64,000 bases of DNA from the NCBI GenBank assembly GCA_963728125.1, contig CAVSIZ010000018.1:62001-126000 (forward strand). The letters run 5' to 3'. Below, in pieces: positions 32,316 to 39,740 of the stretch (within the stretch, counting starts at the first letter, position 1; each line of letters starts with the position of its first letter). Position numbers and translations under genes: made by a program. The notes below the pieces were generated by a model. It was not told the origin of the DNA. It did no database searches and saw only the letters and a program-made list of their open reading frames with translations. The DNA comes from CAWDCV01 sp963728125. GTDB taxonomy: Bacteria; Actinomycetota; Actinomycetes; CAWDCV01.

Positions 32316-33140
32316 TCAGGCCGCCGCGCGTGCCAGCGTCTGGAGAACCTCCTGCCAACCAACGGCGTACGACTGCGCGGTCTCGTCGTCGATGTCCCCG
32401 TAGCCGCGATGGGTCAGCGTGACCTTGGTCCTGCTCGGGTCGTCGTCGAGCGGAGCCAGCGTCATCGTCCATACCGCGCAGACCGCACCGGAAATCCCCA
32501 TCGGGCCCGTGATCGAGAACGTCTTCGGCCGCTCGACGAATGCCACCTCGCCGTACATGGCGCCATTGCCATTCCCGAAGTCCTCGCGGAATGCGCCGCC
32601 GGGTCGCGGATCGAGCACGACGCTCGATTCGGCACGAAAGCGGTGTGGCCACCAGTCCCCGACGCGCAGCAGCGTGTCGAAGACGTGGTCTTGCTCGGCA
32701 TCGACGACCAGCTCGGCTGTGACGTCGAGCCGGCCGACAGCGGGCTCGAGTTCGGTGATCGGGGACATGGCGCCACTCCTCTGCTTGTTGGAGGTGAGCT
32801 CGGCGGCTTCTCGAAGCCGCAGGAGGGATTGGGCCGGGCCCTCGGCGTGCGGTGCCATCCACCGCTCGTACGCCTCTCGCAGGGGCACCGGGTTGAGCGA
32901 GTTCCATCGCTCGCGGCCGCGACGCTCGGCCACGATGAGTCCCGCCTCCTGCAGGACGTCGAGGTGCTGCATGATCGCGAATCGGCTGATCGTGAACTCG
33001 CGCACGAGGTCGTGCGTCGTCCGCGCGCGGCTGCGCAGCAGGTCAAGGAGTCGGCGGCGAGTGGGATCGGCCAGCGCGCGCCACACCGCTGACTCGGGAT
33101 CGGGATCCGCTGTCCGGAGCGGCCGGCCGCGTACCGCCAT
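32316..33140 (-). CDS. ArsR-type regulator fused to an SRPBCC (AHSA1-like) domain
   Basis: This 274-residue protein combines a winged helix (VWRALADPTRRRLLDLLRSR, TTHDLVREFTISRFAIMQHLDVLQEAGLI) in residues 10-110 with an AHSA1-type START-like domain in about 130-265 (DVTAELVVDAEQDHVFDTLL, WWPHRF, RPGGAFREDFG, LTHRGYGD, YAVGWQEVLQTLA). No metal-binding CxC of classical ArsR is seen, so the hydrophobic cavity of the second domain may hold the ligand. The start MAVRGRP at 33140 lies 2 bp from a perfect operator palindrome over the promoter; a longer start would lie inside that operator. Confidence 0.88.
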   Translation of the reverse strand: MAVRGRPLRTADPDPESAVWRALADPTRRRLLDLLRSRARTTHDLVREFTISRFAIMQHLDVLQEAGLIVAERRGRERWNSLNPVPLREAYERWMAPHAEGPAQSLLRLREAAELTSNKQRSGAMSPITELEPAVGRLDVTAELVVDAEQDHVFDTLLRVGDWWPHRFRAESSVVLDPRPGGAFREDFGNGNGAMYGEVAFVERPKTFSITGPMGISGAVCAVWTMTLAPLDDDPSRTKVTLTHRGYGDIDDETAQSYAVGWQEVLQTLARAAA

Positions 33141-33142
33141 GA

Positions 33143-33176
33143 GTGATTTATAAATCACCTATTTCAGCTGTGTCAA
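33143..33176 (-). promoter_or_regulatory. Strong leaderless promoter with operator palindrome
   Basis: On the minus strand TTGACA (33176-33171), an 18-bp spacer and TATAAA (33152-33147) are near-consensus, and the ATG follows 6 nt later, so the mRNA is probably leaderless. The 16-bp perfect palindrome GTGATTTATAAATCAC (33143-33158) covers the -10. Binding by the encoded ArsR-like protein would block its own transcription. Confidence 0.85.
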
Positions 33177-33230
33177 CCCAACGCCAACCTCAGGTGCGCT
33201 GATCTTGGGAATCGGGTAGAGGCCTGCATC

Positions 33231-35066
33231 ATGGGGGAACCCGGCGTGCGCATCCGCGAGCTCCTGCACGGCCGCTACCGGCTGCAGGAACCGCTCGCGC
33301 GTGGCGGGATGGGGACGGTGTGGCGCGCCCACGACGAGCTGCTCGACCGCGAGGTCGCGGTCAAGGAGGTGCTTCTCCCGCCGGGACTCGGTGAGGAGGA
33401 GCGCGCCGTCATCAGGCAGCGAACGCTGCGCGAGGCGCGGGCAGCGGCCCGGCTCAACCACCCGGGCGTCGTCACGATCTTCGACGTCGTCGAGGAGCAC
33501 GATCAGCCGTGGATCGTGATGGCCATGCTGCCGTCACGCACGCTGGCGCAGATCATCCTCGATGACGGCCCGCTGCCACCCGCCGCCGTCGCGAAGCACG
33601 GCATCGCCCTGCTGGACGCGCTGGACGCCGCCCACGACGCCGGCGTCCTCCATCGCGACGTCAAGCCGTCCAACGTTCTCGTGACTCGCGACGGCCGTAC
33701 CGTCCTCACCGACTTCGGAATCGCCACCGTCGAGGGCGACGCGACGATCACCACCACCGGCCTGCTGGTGGGTTCGCCGGCCTACATGGCACCCGAGCGC
33801 GCCCGCGGCTTGACGCCGGGTCCGGCAGCCGACCTGTGGTCACTCGGCGCGACGCTGTACGCCGCCGTGGACGGGCGAGCCCCATTCGATCGGACGAACA
33901 CGTTCTCGACGCTGACTGCCGTCCTCACCGAGGATCCCCCGCCCTCGGATCGACTCGGACCACTCGCTGCGGTGATCGAGGGCCTGCTCATCAAGGATCC
34001 CGAGAACCGGCTCGGAGCCACGGTGGCCCGGATCATGCTCGTCGAGGCAGCCAAGTCGAAACCATCACCAGACATCGACCATGCGGTGGTCGACAGCGCA
34101 ACCGATCCGGCAGCCGTCCTTCCGGCGACACCGCCTCCCCTGGCTGCCCCGGCGCAGTCACGCACGTCCGCAGCCGACCTGCTGTCACAGCCTGCTCCGG
34201 TACCGCCCGCTCCGGCTGCCCCGGCCCAGCCGCGTGCTCCCGCCGGCACCGTGACCGATGTACGCAAGCGTCCGCGGCGACGCGCCGTTCTCGTGGCTCT
34301 CGGCGCGCTGGTGGTCGTGGCAGCCCTCGTTGGCGCAGGTATCTCCGGCCTCTTCGATGGCATCGGCGACCCCGATCGCGACAGCCAGGCCGGTCCCGCA
34401 GCCACGGCTGCGTCTTCTCCTGCACCCAACGCTGGGTCGCCGAGTCCTGCTGAGACGGCCGCTGCTGGCACCACGCCCTCACCACCCGCGGCCGACGCTG
34501 CAACAGATCAGTCGGGGTCCTCCGGCCCGGGATCGGGATCGTCATCGGGGCAGTCCTCAGGGCAGTCCGGATCCGGCACCAGCGGCTCCAGCGGTTCGAG
34601 TGGCTCCGGTAGCGGACAGGCAGCCGCCGCGGTACCCGCTGGGTTCACCCTTCATCGCGATCCCACCGGCTTCTCGGTGGCGGTGCCTGAGGGGTGGGCG
34701 CCGGAACGCAAAGGCACGCTCGTCGACTTCCAGGAACCTGGCGGGCGGCGCTTCCTACGAATCGACCAGACGACGGACCCCAAGCCGGATCCGAATCAGG
34801 ACTGGCTCAATCAGGAGCCATTTGTGGCGAATCGGCTGGCGGCCTACGAGCGGCTCAGCATCGAACCGATCGACTTCCGCGGCTGGCTAGCGTCGGACTG
34901 GCTGTTCGAGTGGAGTCCGTCCAGCGGACGCCTGCGAGTGCTCAACCGGGGCCTCACCACGGGAGCCTACGGGTACGCCCTCTACTGGTCGGTGCCCGAG
35001 GGCCAGTGGGAGGACAGTCGCTCCATCTTCGACGTCGCCGCTGCGACGTTCACTCCTGCCGCTTGA
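33231..35066 (+). CDS. Membrane Ser/Thr protein kinase (PknB type) with a unique outer domain
   Basis: This 611-residue kinase has residues 8-270 as catalytic domain: LARGGMGTVWRA, Lys in VAVKEVLLP, HRDVKPSNVLV (catalytic loop), TDFGIA and YMAPERARG. A Pro/Ala-rich juxtamembrane stretch leads to one TM helix (AVLVALGALVVVAALVGAGI, about 350-372). Outside lie a Ser/Gly-rich linker (about 425-465) and a 150-residue domain (GFTLHRDPTGFSVAVPEGW to FDVAAATFTPAA). That domain is not a PASTA repeat and looks like the compact beta domain seen on other actinobacterial kinases and lipoproteins. The signal it senses is unknown. Confidence 0.93.
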   Translation: MGEPGVRIRELLHGRYRLQEPLARGGMGTVWRAHDELLDREVAVKEVLLPPGLGEEERAVIRQRTLREARAAARLNHPGVVTIFDVVEEHDQPWIVMAMLPSRTLAQIILDDGPLPPAAVAKHGIALLDALDAAHDAGVLHRDVKPSNVLVTRDGRTVLTDFGIATVEGDATITTTGLLVGSPAYMAPERARGLTPGPAADLWSLGATLYAAVDGRAPFDRTNTFSTLTAVLTEDPPPSDRLGPLAAVIEGLLIKDPENRLGATVARIMLVEAAKSKPSPDIDHAVVDSATDPAAVLPATPPPLAAPAQSRTSAADLLSQPAPVPPAPAAPAQPRAPAGTVTDVRKRPRRRAVLVALGALVVVAALVGAGISGLFDGIGDPDRDSQAGPAATAASSPAPNAGSPSPAETAAAGTTPSPPAADAATDQSGSSGPGSGSSSGQSSGQSGSGTSGSSGSSGSGSGQAAAAVPAGFTLHRDPTGFSVAVPEGWAPERKGTLVDFQEPGGRRFLRIDQTTDPKPDPNQDWLNQEPFVANRLAAYERLSIEPIDFRGWLASDWLFEWSPSSGRLRVLNRGLTTGAYGYALYWSVPEGQWEDSRSIFDVAAATFTPAA

Positions 35067-35155
35067 TTCACCTCGCCTGACGCGCATGGACACCCTTGGC
35101 ATCGAATCGAACGCTGCTACCCTCTTCGGCGGTAGTTCGTCGATCGTGTTCACAC

Positions 35156-35176
35156 CCCTCGGACGCCCTCCGAGGG
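35156..35176 (+). terminator. Hairpin after the kinase gene
   Basis: CCCTCGGA (35156-35163) pairs perfectly with TCCGAGGG (35169-35176) over a 5-nt loop. It lies 90 bp after the kinase stop and within the stretch in front of the cold-shock gene, so it is either the kinase terminator or part of a long csp leader. Confidence 0.45.
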
Positions 35177-35225
35177 ACTGCTTGACCAGGCCAGTCCTGC
35201 AAGCGGGCGCGTATCGCAAGCTTCC

Positions 35226-35246
35226 GCGCTCGCGGGGTGCGAGCGC
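35226..35246 (+). promoter_or_regulatory. Hairpin in the cold-shock gene leader
   Basis: GCGCTCGC (35226-35233) pairs perfectly with GCGAGCGC (35239-35246), loop GGGGT, ending 40 nt before the csp ATG. Bacterial csp leaders often carry structured RNA that responds to temperature. The gap 35067-35286 holds this hairpin, the one at 35156 and a weak TTGGCA-16-TACCCT promoter (35096-35123). Confidence 0.4.
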
Positions 35247-35286
35247 ATCGCCGTACCCGTGCAGGAGAAGGGCTCAGGGAACGAAC

Positions 35287-35490
35287 ATGGCACAGGGCAC
35301 CGTCAAGTGGTTCAACGCGGAGAAGGGCTACGGCTTCATCGCCGTGGATGGCGGCCAGCAGGACGTCTTCGTGCACTTCAGCGCGATTCAGGGCTCCGGC
35401 TATCGCTCCCTCGAGGAGGGCCAGCGAGTGGAGTTCGAGATCACGCAGGGCCAGAAGGGCCCGCAGGCCGACCAGGTCCGCACCGTCTGA
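35287..35490 (+). CDS. Cold shock protein (CspA family)
   Basis: This 67-residue OB-fold RNA chaperone has both nucleic-acid motifs: KWFNAEKGYGFI (RNP1) and DVFVHFSAI (RNP2). The remainder, GYRSLEEGQRVEFEITQGQKGPQADQVRTV, is standard. It binds single-stranded RNA and DNA, loosening structure at low temperature or in growth. Upstream is a long structured leader and downstream a strong terminator, so it is a single-gene transcript. Confidence 0.97.
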   Translation: MAQGTVKWFNAEKGYGFIAVDGGQQDVFVHFSAIQGSGYRSLEEGQRVEFEITQGQKGPQADQVRTV

Positions 35491-35522
35491 TCTGCCACTG
35501 ACAGGCTTACACCAGCTGTAGC

Positions 35523-35553
35523 GGGGCCCCGGATCATCACGACCCGGGGCCCT
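35523..35553. terminator. Terminator after csp (bidirectional)
   Basis: GGGCCCCGG (35524-35532) pairs with CCGGGGCCC (35544-35552), followed by TGTTG on the plus strand. It lies between csp and the converging HNH gene. Confidence 0.75.
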
Positions 35554-35575
35554 GTTGCATGTCCGATCGGATCTG

Positions 35576-36109
35576 TCAGGCGACCGAGGCGGCGACCATC
35601 GGACGAGTCCGCGCCGCCCATCCTTCGAGGTACGGGGTCCAGCTGGGATCGACCCGAGCCACCCCCACGACGACCCAGCCGTGCACCACTGGCTCTTTCG
35701 GCGCCGCAGCCAACGTCCAGCCGATCTCGTGGACGAGCCGATCGCCTTTGCGACTGTTGCAGCGCGAACACGCAGCGACGACGTTCGTCCATTCGTGATA
35801 GCCGCCGCGCGAGCGCGGCACGACGTGGTCCATGGTCGTTGCGGTGCCGCGGCAGTAGGCGCACCGGTGCGAGTCGCGAGCCAACAAAGCCGAGCGAGTC
35901 AGCGGCACTTTGCGCCGGTACGGCACCTTGACGAACCGCGTCAATCGGATCACCGCCGGGACCCGGATCGACTGCCGGGCGGATCGCAGCTCCGACGCAC
36001 CGTGCTCAACGACAACGGCCTTGCGGGCCAGCACGAGGACGACGGCGCGCCGCATGGGAACGACGGCAAGCGGCTCGTACGTCGCGTTCAGCAGCAACGC
36101 CGTCGACAT
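35576..36109 (-). CDS. HNH endonuclease family protein
   Basis: This 177-residue protein starts STALLLNATYEPLAVVPMRRAVVLVLARKA, the N-terminus of a widespread actinobacterial HNH family often found in core regions. The nuclease core is RDSHRCAYCRG, TMDHVVPRSRGG, WTNVVAACSRCNSRKGDRL, giving the two CxxC zinc pairs and the D-H of the HNH motif. It is probably not a mobile homing nuclease, since it stands in a stable-looking place, but its substrate is unknown. ATG 36109 is the natural family start. Confidence 0.9.
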   Translation of the reverse strand: MSTALLLNATYEPLAVVPMRRAVVLVLARKAVVVEHGASELRSARQSIRVPAVIRLTRFVKVPYRRKVPLTRSALLARDSHRCAYCRGTATTMDHVVPRSRGGYHEWTNVVAACSRCNSRKGDRLVHEIGWTLAAAPKEPVVHGWVVVGVARVDPSWTPYLEGWAARTRPMVAASVA

Positions 36110-36239
36110 GCCCGGCCGTCTCCTTCCGCGCGTGCCCCGTGATCTCGGGTCCCAGTGTGCAAGTTTCGCGCCGTTTGGGCGAGACCATTCGACGACGCGG
36201 CTCCCGCGTGCCGCCGCCTGTTCGGGTCAGCATGGACGC

Positions 36240-36893
36240 ATGCGAGCACGTCCGGTGTCGCCGACGCAGCTGGTCCGGCTGCTCGCTGAGCGCGTCCTGG
36301 CCGAACGCGATCGACGGCGCCGTGCGGGAGCGGCAGGTGCGCTGCGGGTGGCCGTGGACGGCGCGCCCGCGGCGACGCCCGCAGCGCTGGCGGACGCGGT
36401 TTCCAGCGAGCTGTCATCCCTGGGCGCGGCTTCGATTCGGGTGACGTCACAAGACTTCCTGCGCTCCGCATCGTTGCGTCTCGAGCGCGGCCGCGAGGAT
36501 CCCGACGCGTTCTACGAGGACTGGCTCGACGTCTCGGCGCTGCTTCGCGAGGTCCTCGCCCCGCTCGGGCCGCAGGGCAACGGTCGTTACCTTCCCAACC
36601 GCTGGGACGCCACCCGCGATCGTGCTACTCGCGCGACGTACCGTGCCGCCCCCGAGGCGGCCGTGCTCCTTGTCGACGGCACGTTCCTTCTCGGCCGGAC
36701 TTTGCCGTGGGACGACTCGGTCCACCTCACCCTCTCGTCGGCCGCCTTGGAGCGGCGAACACCGGAGGCCGAGCGATGGACGCTGCCCGCGTTCGCGCGA
36801 TATGAGCGCGAGGTGGACCCGGTCTCCGTCGCCGGGACGGTGCTTCGGGTCGACGACCCTCGACACCCGGCGTTGGTCGAGACCCGAGCCTGA
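36240..36893 (+). CDS. Uridine-kinase-like protein lacking the P-loop
   Basis: This 217-residue protein follows the uridine kinase plan: LRVAVDGAPAATPAAL where the Walker A should be, VTSQDFLRSASLRLERGREDPDAFYEDWLD (substrate-binding DF...R...FY...D), VLLVDGTFLLG (Walker B region) and a closing YEREVDPVSVAGTVLRVDDP. The glycine-lysine-serine of the P-loop is absent, so ATP binding by the usual mode is not expected; it may be a non-catalytic or re-purposed member. ATG 36240 fits the family start. It faces ogt with 3 bp between stops. Confidence 0.8.
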   Translation: MRARPVSPTQLVRLLAERVLAERDRRRRAGAAGALRVAVDGAPAATPAALADAVSSELSSLGAASIRVTSQDFLRSASLRLERGREDPDAFYEDWLDVSALLREVLAPLGPQGNGRYLPNRWDATRDRATRATYRAAPEAAVLLVDGTFLLGRTLPWDDSVHLTLSSAALERRTPEAERWTLPAFARYEREVDPVSVAGTVLRVDDPRHPALVETRA

Positions 36894-36896
36894 GAC

Positions 36897-37388
36897 TCAC
36901 TCGGTCAGCTGCGCTGCGCCACGCTCGAGATTCAGCAGGGCCTGCTTGCGTTCCATCCCGCCGGCGTAGCCGGTGAGCGCTCCGCTCGCGCCGATGACGC
37001 GGTGGCAGGGGACGACGATGGCGATTGGGTTCTGCGAGTTGGCTCGGCCGACGGCGCGCGCTGCTCCGGGCCGTCCGATGCGCTCGGCGATCGTGCCGTA
37101 CGACTCGGTCTGCCCGTACGGGATGTCCTGCAGCGCCGACCACACACTGCGCTGGAACGCCGAGCCCGTCGGGGCGAGCGGCAGGTCGAACGCCGTCAGT
37201 TCACCGGCGAAGTACGCCTCTAGCTGGACGACCGCGTCCTTCAGCACGTCGTCGTCCCGAACCCAGTGCGGTTCAGGAGCGGCAGGCTGCATGGAGATCG
37301 ACTCGATGCCGTCTTGCGTGCCGGCGATCAGCAGGTCGCCGATCGGGCTCGGCATCGTGGTGTAGCGCACTGCTTGCTTGTCAGTCAT
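36897..37388 (-). CDS. ogt: Methylated-DNA-protein cysteine methyltransferase
   Basis: This 163-residue suicide repair protein removes methyl groups from O6-methylguanine. The acceptor is in IAIVVPCHRVIGASGALTGYAGG (Cys128), preceded by FQRSVWSALQDIPYGQTESYG and the helix-turn-helix ARAVGRANSQNP. The ATG at 37388 overlaps the stop of the Ada/AlkA gene (ATGA), so both are made together as an alkylation-damage response operon. Confidence 0.95.
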   Translation of the reverse strand: MTDKQAVRYTTMPSPIGDLLIAGTQDGIESISMQPAAPEPHWVRDDDVLKDAVVQLEAYFAGELTAFDLPLAPTGSAFQRSVWSALQDIPYGQTESYGTIAERIGRPGAARAVGRANSQNPIAIVVPCHRVIGASGALTGYAGGMERKQALLNLERGAAQLTE

Positions 37389-38830
37389 CGTCGTTCCTCT
37401 CGATGCGTACTGTGCCAGAGGTGGTGAACGGCGTAGGAGCGCCACGGTCGCCAGGCGGCGCTGTCGACACCGCCCGCGCCGCGACCGCCAAGGGCGGCGC
37501 GGACCCCGAGATCCGTGGCGAGAAAGACGTCGGGGTCGCCGAGTCCGCGCATGCGGATGTAGCCCGCGGTCCAGGGACCGATGCCGGGCAGCCGCAGCAG
37601 TTTCTGGGTGGCTTCGTCGCGGTCGACACCTGGATCGAGCTCGAGCTCCTCGCTGGCGAGCGCGTGCGCGAGCGCCAGCATGGTGCGGCGCCGCGAGGCC
37701 GGCATCGGCAGGTCATCTCCGCTGGCATCGGCCAGCTGCTCGGCGCTCGGAAACAGGTGGGTCAACGAGCCGACGGGTGCCGCGAGCGGCGTGCCGTAGC
37801 GAGCAGCGATGCGCGCAGCGAGGGTCCGCGCCGCGGCAACACTCACCTGCTGCCCGAGGACGGCCCGGAATGCGAGCTCGTCGCCGTCGACGTGTCCCGG
37901 CACGCGCAGCCCCGGCGTTTTCCTGACGTCCGGACCGAGGATCGGGTCGCTTTCCAGCTGCTCGGCGATCGCGACAGGATCTGCGTCGAGGTCGAGCAGG
38001 CGCCGGCAGCGCTGTACTGCCGCTGCCAAGTCGCGCAGGTCGCCGAGGTGGAGGCGGCAGTCGACCCAGCCGCGGTCGACGCTGTCGTCGGTCAGCTCGA
38101 TGACGGCTGGCCCGTGCGGGAGCGCGAGGCTTCGGTGGTAGGCGTGCTCGGTGCCGTCCTCGACGCCCGGCACGGCGCGAGCGGCAAGAAAGCCGAACGC
38201 TGCTGCGGCATCGAACGGCGCGCGGAACGGTAGTCGCACGTTGATGACGCCAGGCGTGGCGGTAATGCGGCGGCGGTGCGACGCAGTGCGTAGCCCGGTC
38301 GGCGTCGTGGCGAATACATCGCGCACGGTGTCGTTGAACTGACGCACGCTGGCAAAGCCCGCCGCGAACGCGACCTGCGTCGCTGGTAACTCGGTCGTCT
38401 CCAGCAACAGCCGTGCAGCACGTGCTCGCTGCGCGCGCGCCAAGGCGAGCGGCCCGGCACCGACCTCGGTCACCAGCTGACGGTGGAGGTGCCGCTCGCT
38501 GTATCCCAACCGAGAGGCGAGTCCAGTGACGCCCTCCCGATCGACCACACCGTCGGAAATGAGACGCATCGCCCGCCCGACGAGGTCGGCGCGCTGGCTC
38601 CACTCCGGCGAACCAGGGGTGGCGTCCGGACGGCACCTCTTGCACGCGCGGAAACCGGCGTCCTGCGCGGCGGCTGCGGTCGGATAGAACTTCATGTTGC
38701 GGCGCTTCGGCGTGACGGCGGGGCAGCTCGGTCTGCAGTAGATCCTGGTCGTCGTGACGGCGCCGAAGAACCACCCGTCGAAGCGCGTATCCCGGCTGCG
38801 CACCGCGCGGTAGCAGTGTTCGTCGTCCAT
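37385..38830 (-). CDS. alkA: Ada/AlkA fusion: methyl-sensing AraC activator with DNA-3-methyladenine glycosylase
   Basis: This 481-residue protein has three parts. Residues 1-75 are the Ada zinc domain with Cys32, Cys36, Cys63 and Cys66 (IYCRPSCPA, CKRC); one cysteine accepts methyl from DNA phosphotriesters and switches on transcription. Residues 80-180 are an AraC helix-turn-helix (GLASRLGYSERHLHRQL, FAAGFASVRQFNDTVR). Residues 190-480 are an AlkA glycosylase with FRAVLGQQVSVAAARTLAARI and the HhH loop LPGIGPWTAGYIRMR, catalytic Asp in DPDVFLATDLG. Sensor and repair enzyme are thus one polypeptide, coupled to ogt. Start ATG 38830 is preferred to the GTG one codon before. Confidence 0.95.
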   Translation of the reverse strand: MDDEHCYRAVRSRDTRFDGWFFGAVTTTRIYCRPSCPAVTPKRRNMKFYPTAAAAQDAGFRACKRCRPDATPGSPEWSQRADLVGRAMRLISDGVVDREGVTGLASRLGYSERHLHRQLVTEVGAGPLALARAQRARAARLLLETTELPATQVAFAAGFASVRQFNDTVRDVFATTPTGLRTASHRRRITATPGVINVRLPFRAPFDAAAAFGFLAARAVPGVEDGTEHAYHRSLALPHGPAVIELTDDSVDRGWVDCRLHLGDLRDLAAAVQRCRRLLDLDADPVAIAEQLESDPILGPDVRKTPGLRVPGHVDGDELAFRAVLGQQVSVAAARTLAARIAARYGTPLAAPVGSLTHLFPSAEQLADASGDDLPMPASRRRTMLALAHALASEELELDPGVDRDEATQKLLRLPGIGPWTAGYIRMRGLGDPDVFLATDLGVRAALGGRGAGGVDSAAWRPWRSYAVHHLWHSTHREERR

Positions 38831-38906
38831 CACGAGCCCATCCTGGCTCGCTGCACCACTTCCTGCTAGCGGTTATCGGACATGGTGAATCAACGTCCGA
38901 TTCCCG

Positions 38907-39740
38907 CTAGTCAACGCGAGGTTTCGTCGTCCCAGCCAGCTCGCGTGCTCGTGCGGTGCCGTACGCCCGCGCGGGAGCGGGACCCGACGCCACGCGGCGC
39001 GCGATATCGGTCAGCGGCAACGGACGTCGCGACGCGACGAACACGACGTTGCCGTACCGGCGGCCGCGCAACACCGACGGCTCGGTGATGACCAGCACGC
39101 GGTCGAAAACGCGCAGCAAAGCTGCCGCCTCGACGCGGACGGCATGCAGCGGCGCGCTGTCGGCGACGTTGGCCAAGTACACGCCGTCAGGTTTCAGGAT
39201 GCGACGAACTGACTGGGTGAACTCAACGGTGGTCAGATGATTCGGGACGTCCGGCCCGACGAACGCGTCGCGGATGACGATGTCGTAGCTGCCGTCCGGC
39301 ACGCGTGCCACTCCGGCCCGCGCTTCCGTGACGCGCACTCGCAGCCGTCGTGATGGCGGCAGCGGCAACGTGCGCCGGATCACGTCGACCAACCGGTCGT
39401 CGTACTCGAAGATCAGCTGCTTCGATGTCGGTCGCGTCGCGGCGACGTACCGCGCAAGCGACACCGCTCCGCCGCCAAGATGCAGCGTGTCGAGCGGCTC
39501 GTCAGGATCGGCGAGCGAGTCGAGCACCGACGCGATCCACAGCATGTACTCGAATTCAAGATTGGTGGGGTCGTCCAAGTCGACGTAAGAGCTCTGAATG
39601 CCATCGAGGAGCAGCATCCAGCCGTTGGCGACGTCAAGGTCGCGGACCAGCTCAGCGGAACCGTGCGTGATGGGGAACACGCCGGGCTGCTGACCGTCGG
39701 ACGCCGAGCCGTGCCGCCTGGCCGAGCGCTCAGCGTGCAT
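38907..39740 (-). CDS. Spermidine-synthase-like SAM-dependent protein
   Basis: This 277-residue Rossmann protein resembles the spermidine synthase fold: NLEFEYMLWIASVLDSL, then TLHLGGGAVSLARYVAATRP (the nucleotide loop), LIFEYDDRLVDVIRRTLPL, RVRVTEARAGVARVPDGSYDIVIRDAFVG and GVYLANVADSAPLHAVRVEAA. The gate residues of true polyamine synthases are not obvious, and many actinobacterial members of this type have no known substrate. The start lies 11 bp inside the upstream PHP gene, so the two are translationally coupled. Confidence 0.82.
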   Translation of the reverse strand: MHAERSARRHGSASDGQQPGVFPITHGSAELVRDLDVANGWMLLLDGIQSSYVDLDDPTNLEFEYMLWIASVLDSLADPDEPLDTLHLGGGAVSLARYVAATRPTSKQLIFEYDDRLVDVIRRTLPLPPSRRLRVRVTEARAGVARVPDGSYDIVIRDAFVGPDVPNHLTTVEFTQSVRRILKPDGVYLANVADSAPLHAVRVEAAALLRVFDRVLVITEPSVLRGRRYGNVVFVASRRPLPLTDIARRVASGPAPARAYGTARARELAGTTKPRVD

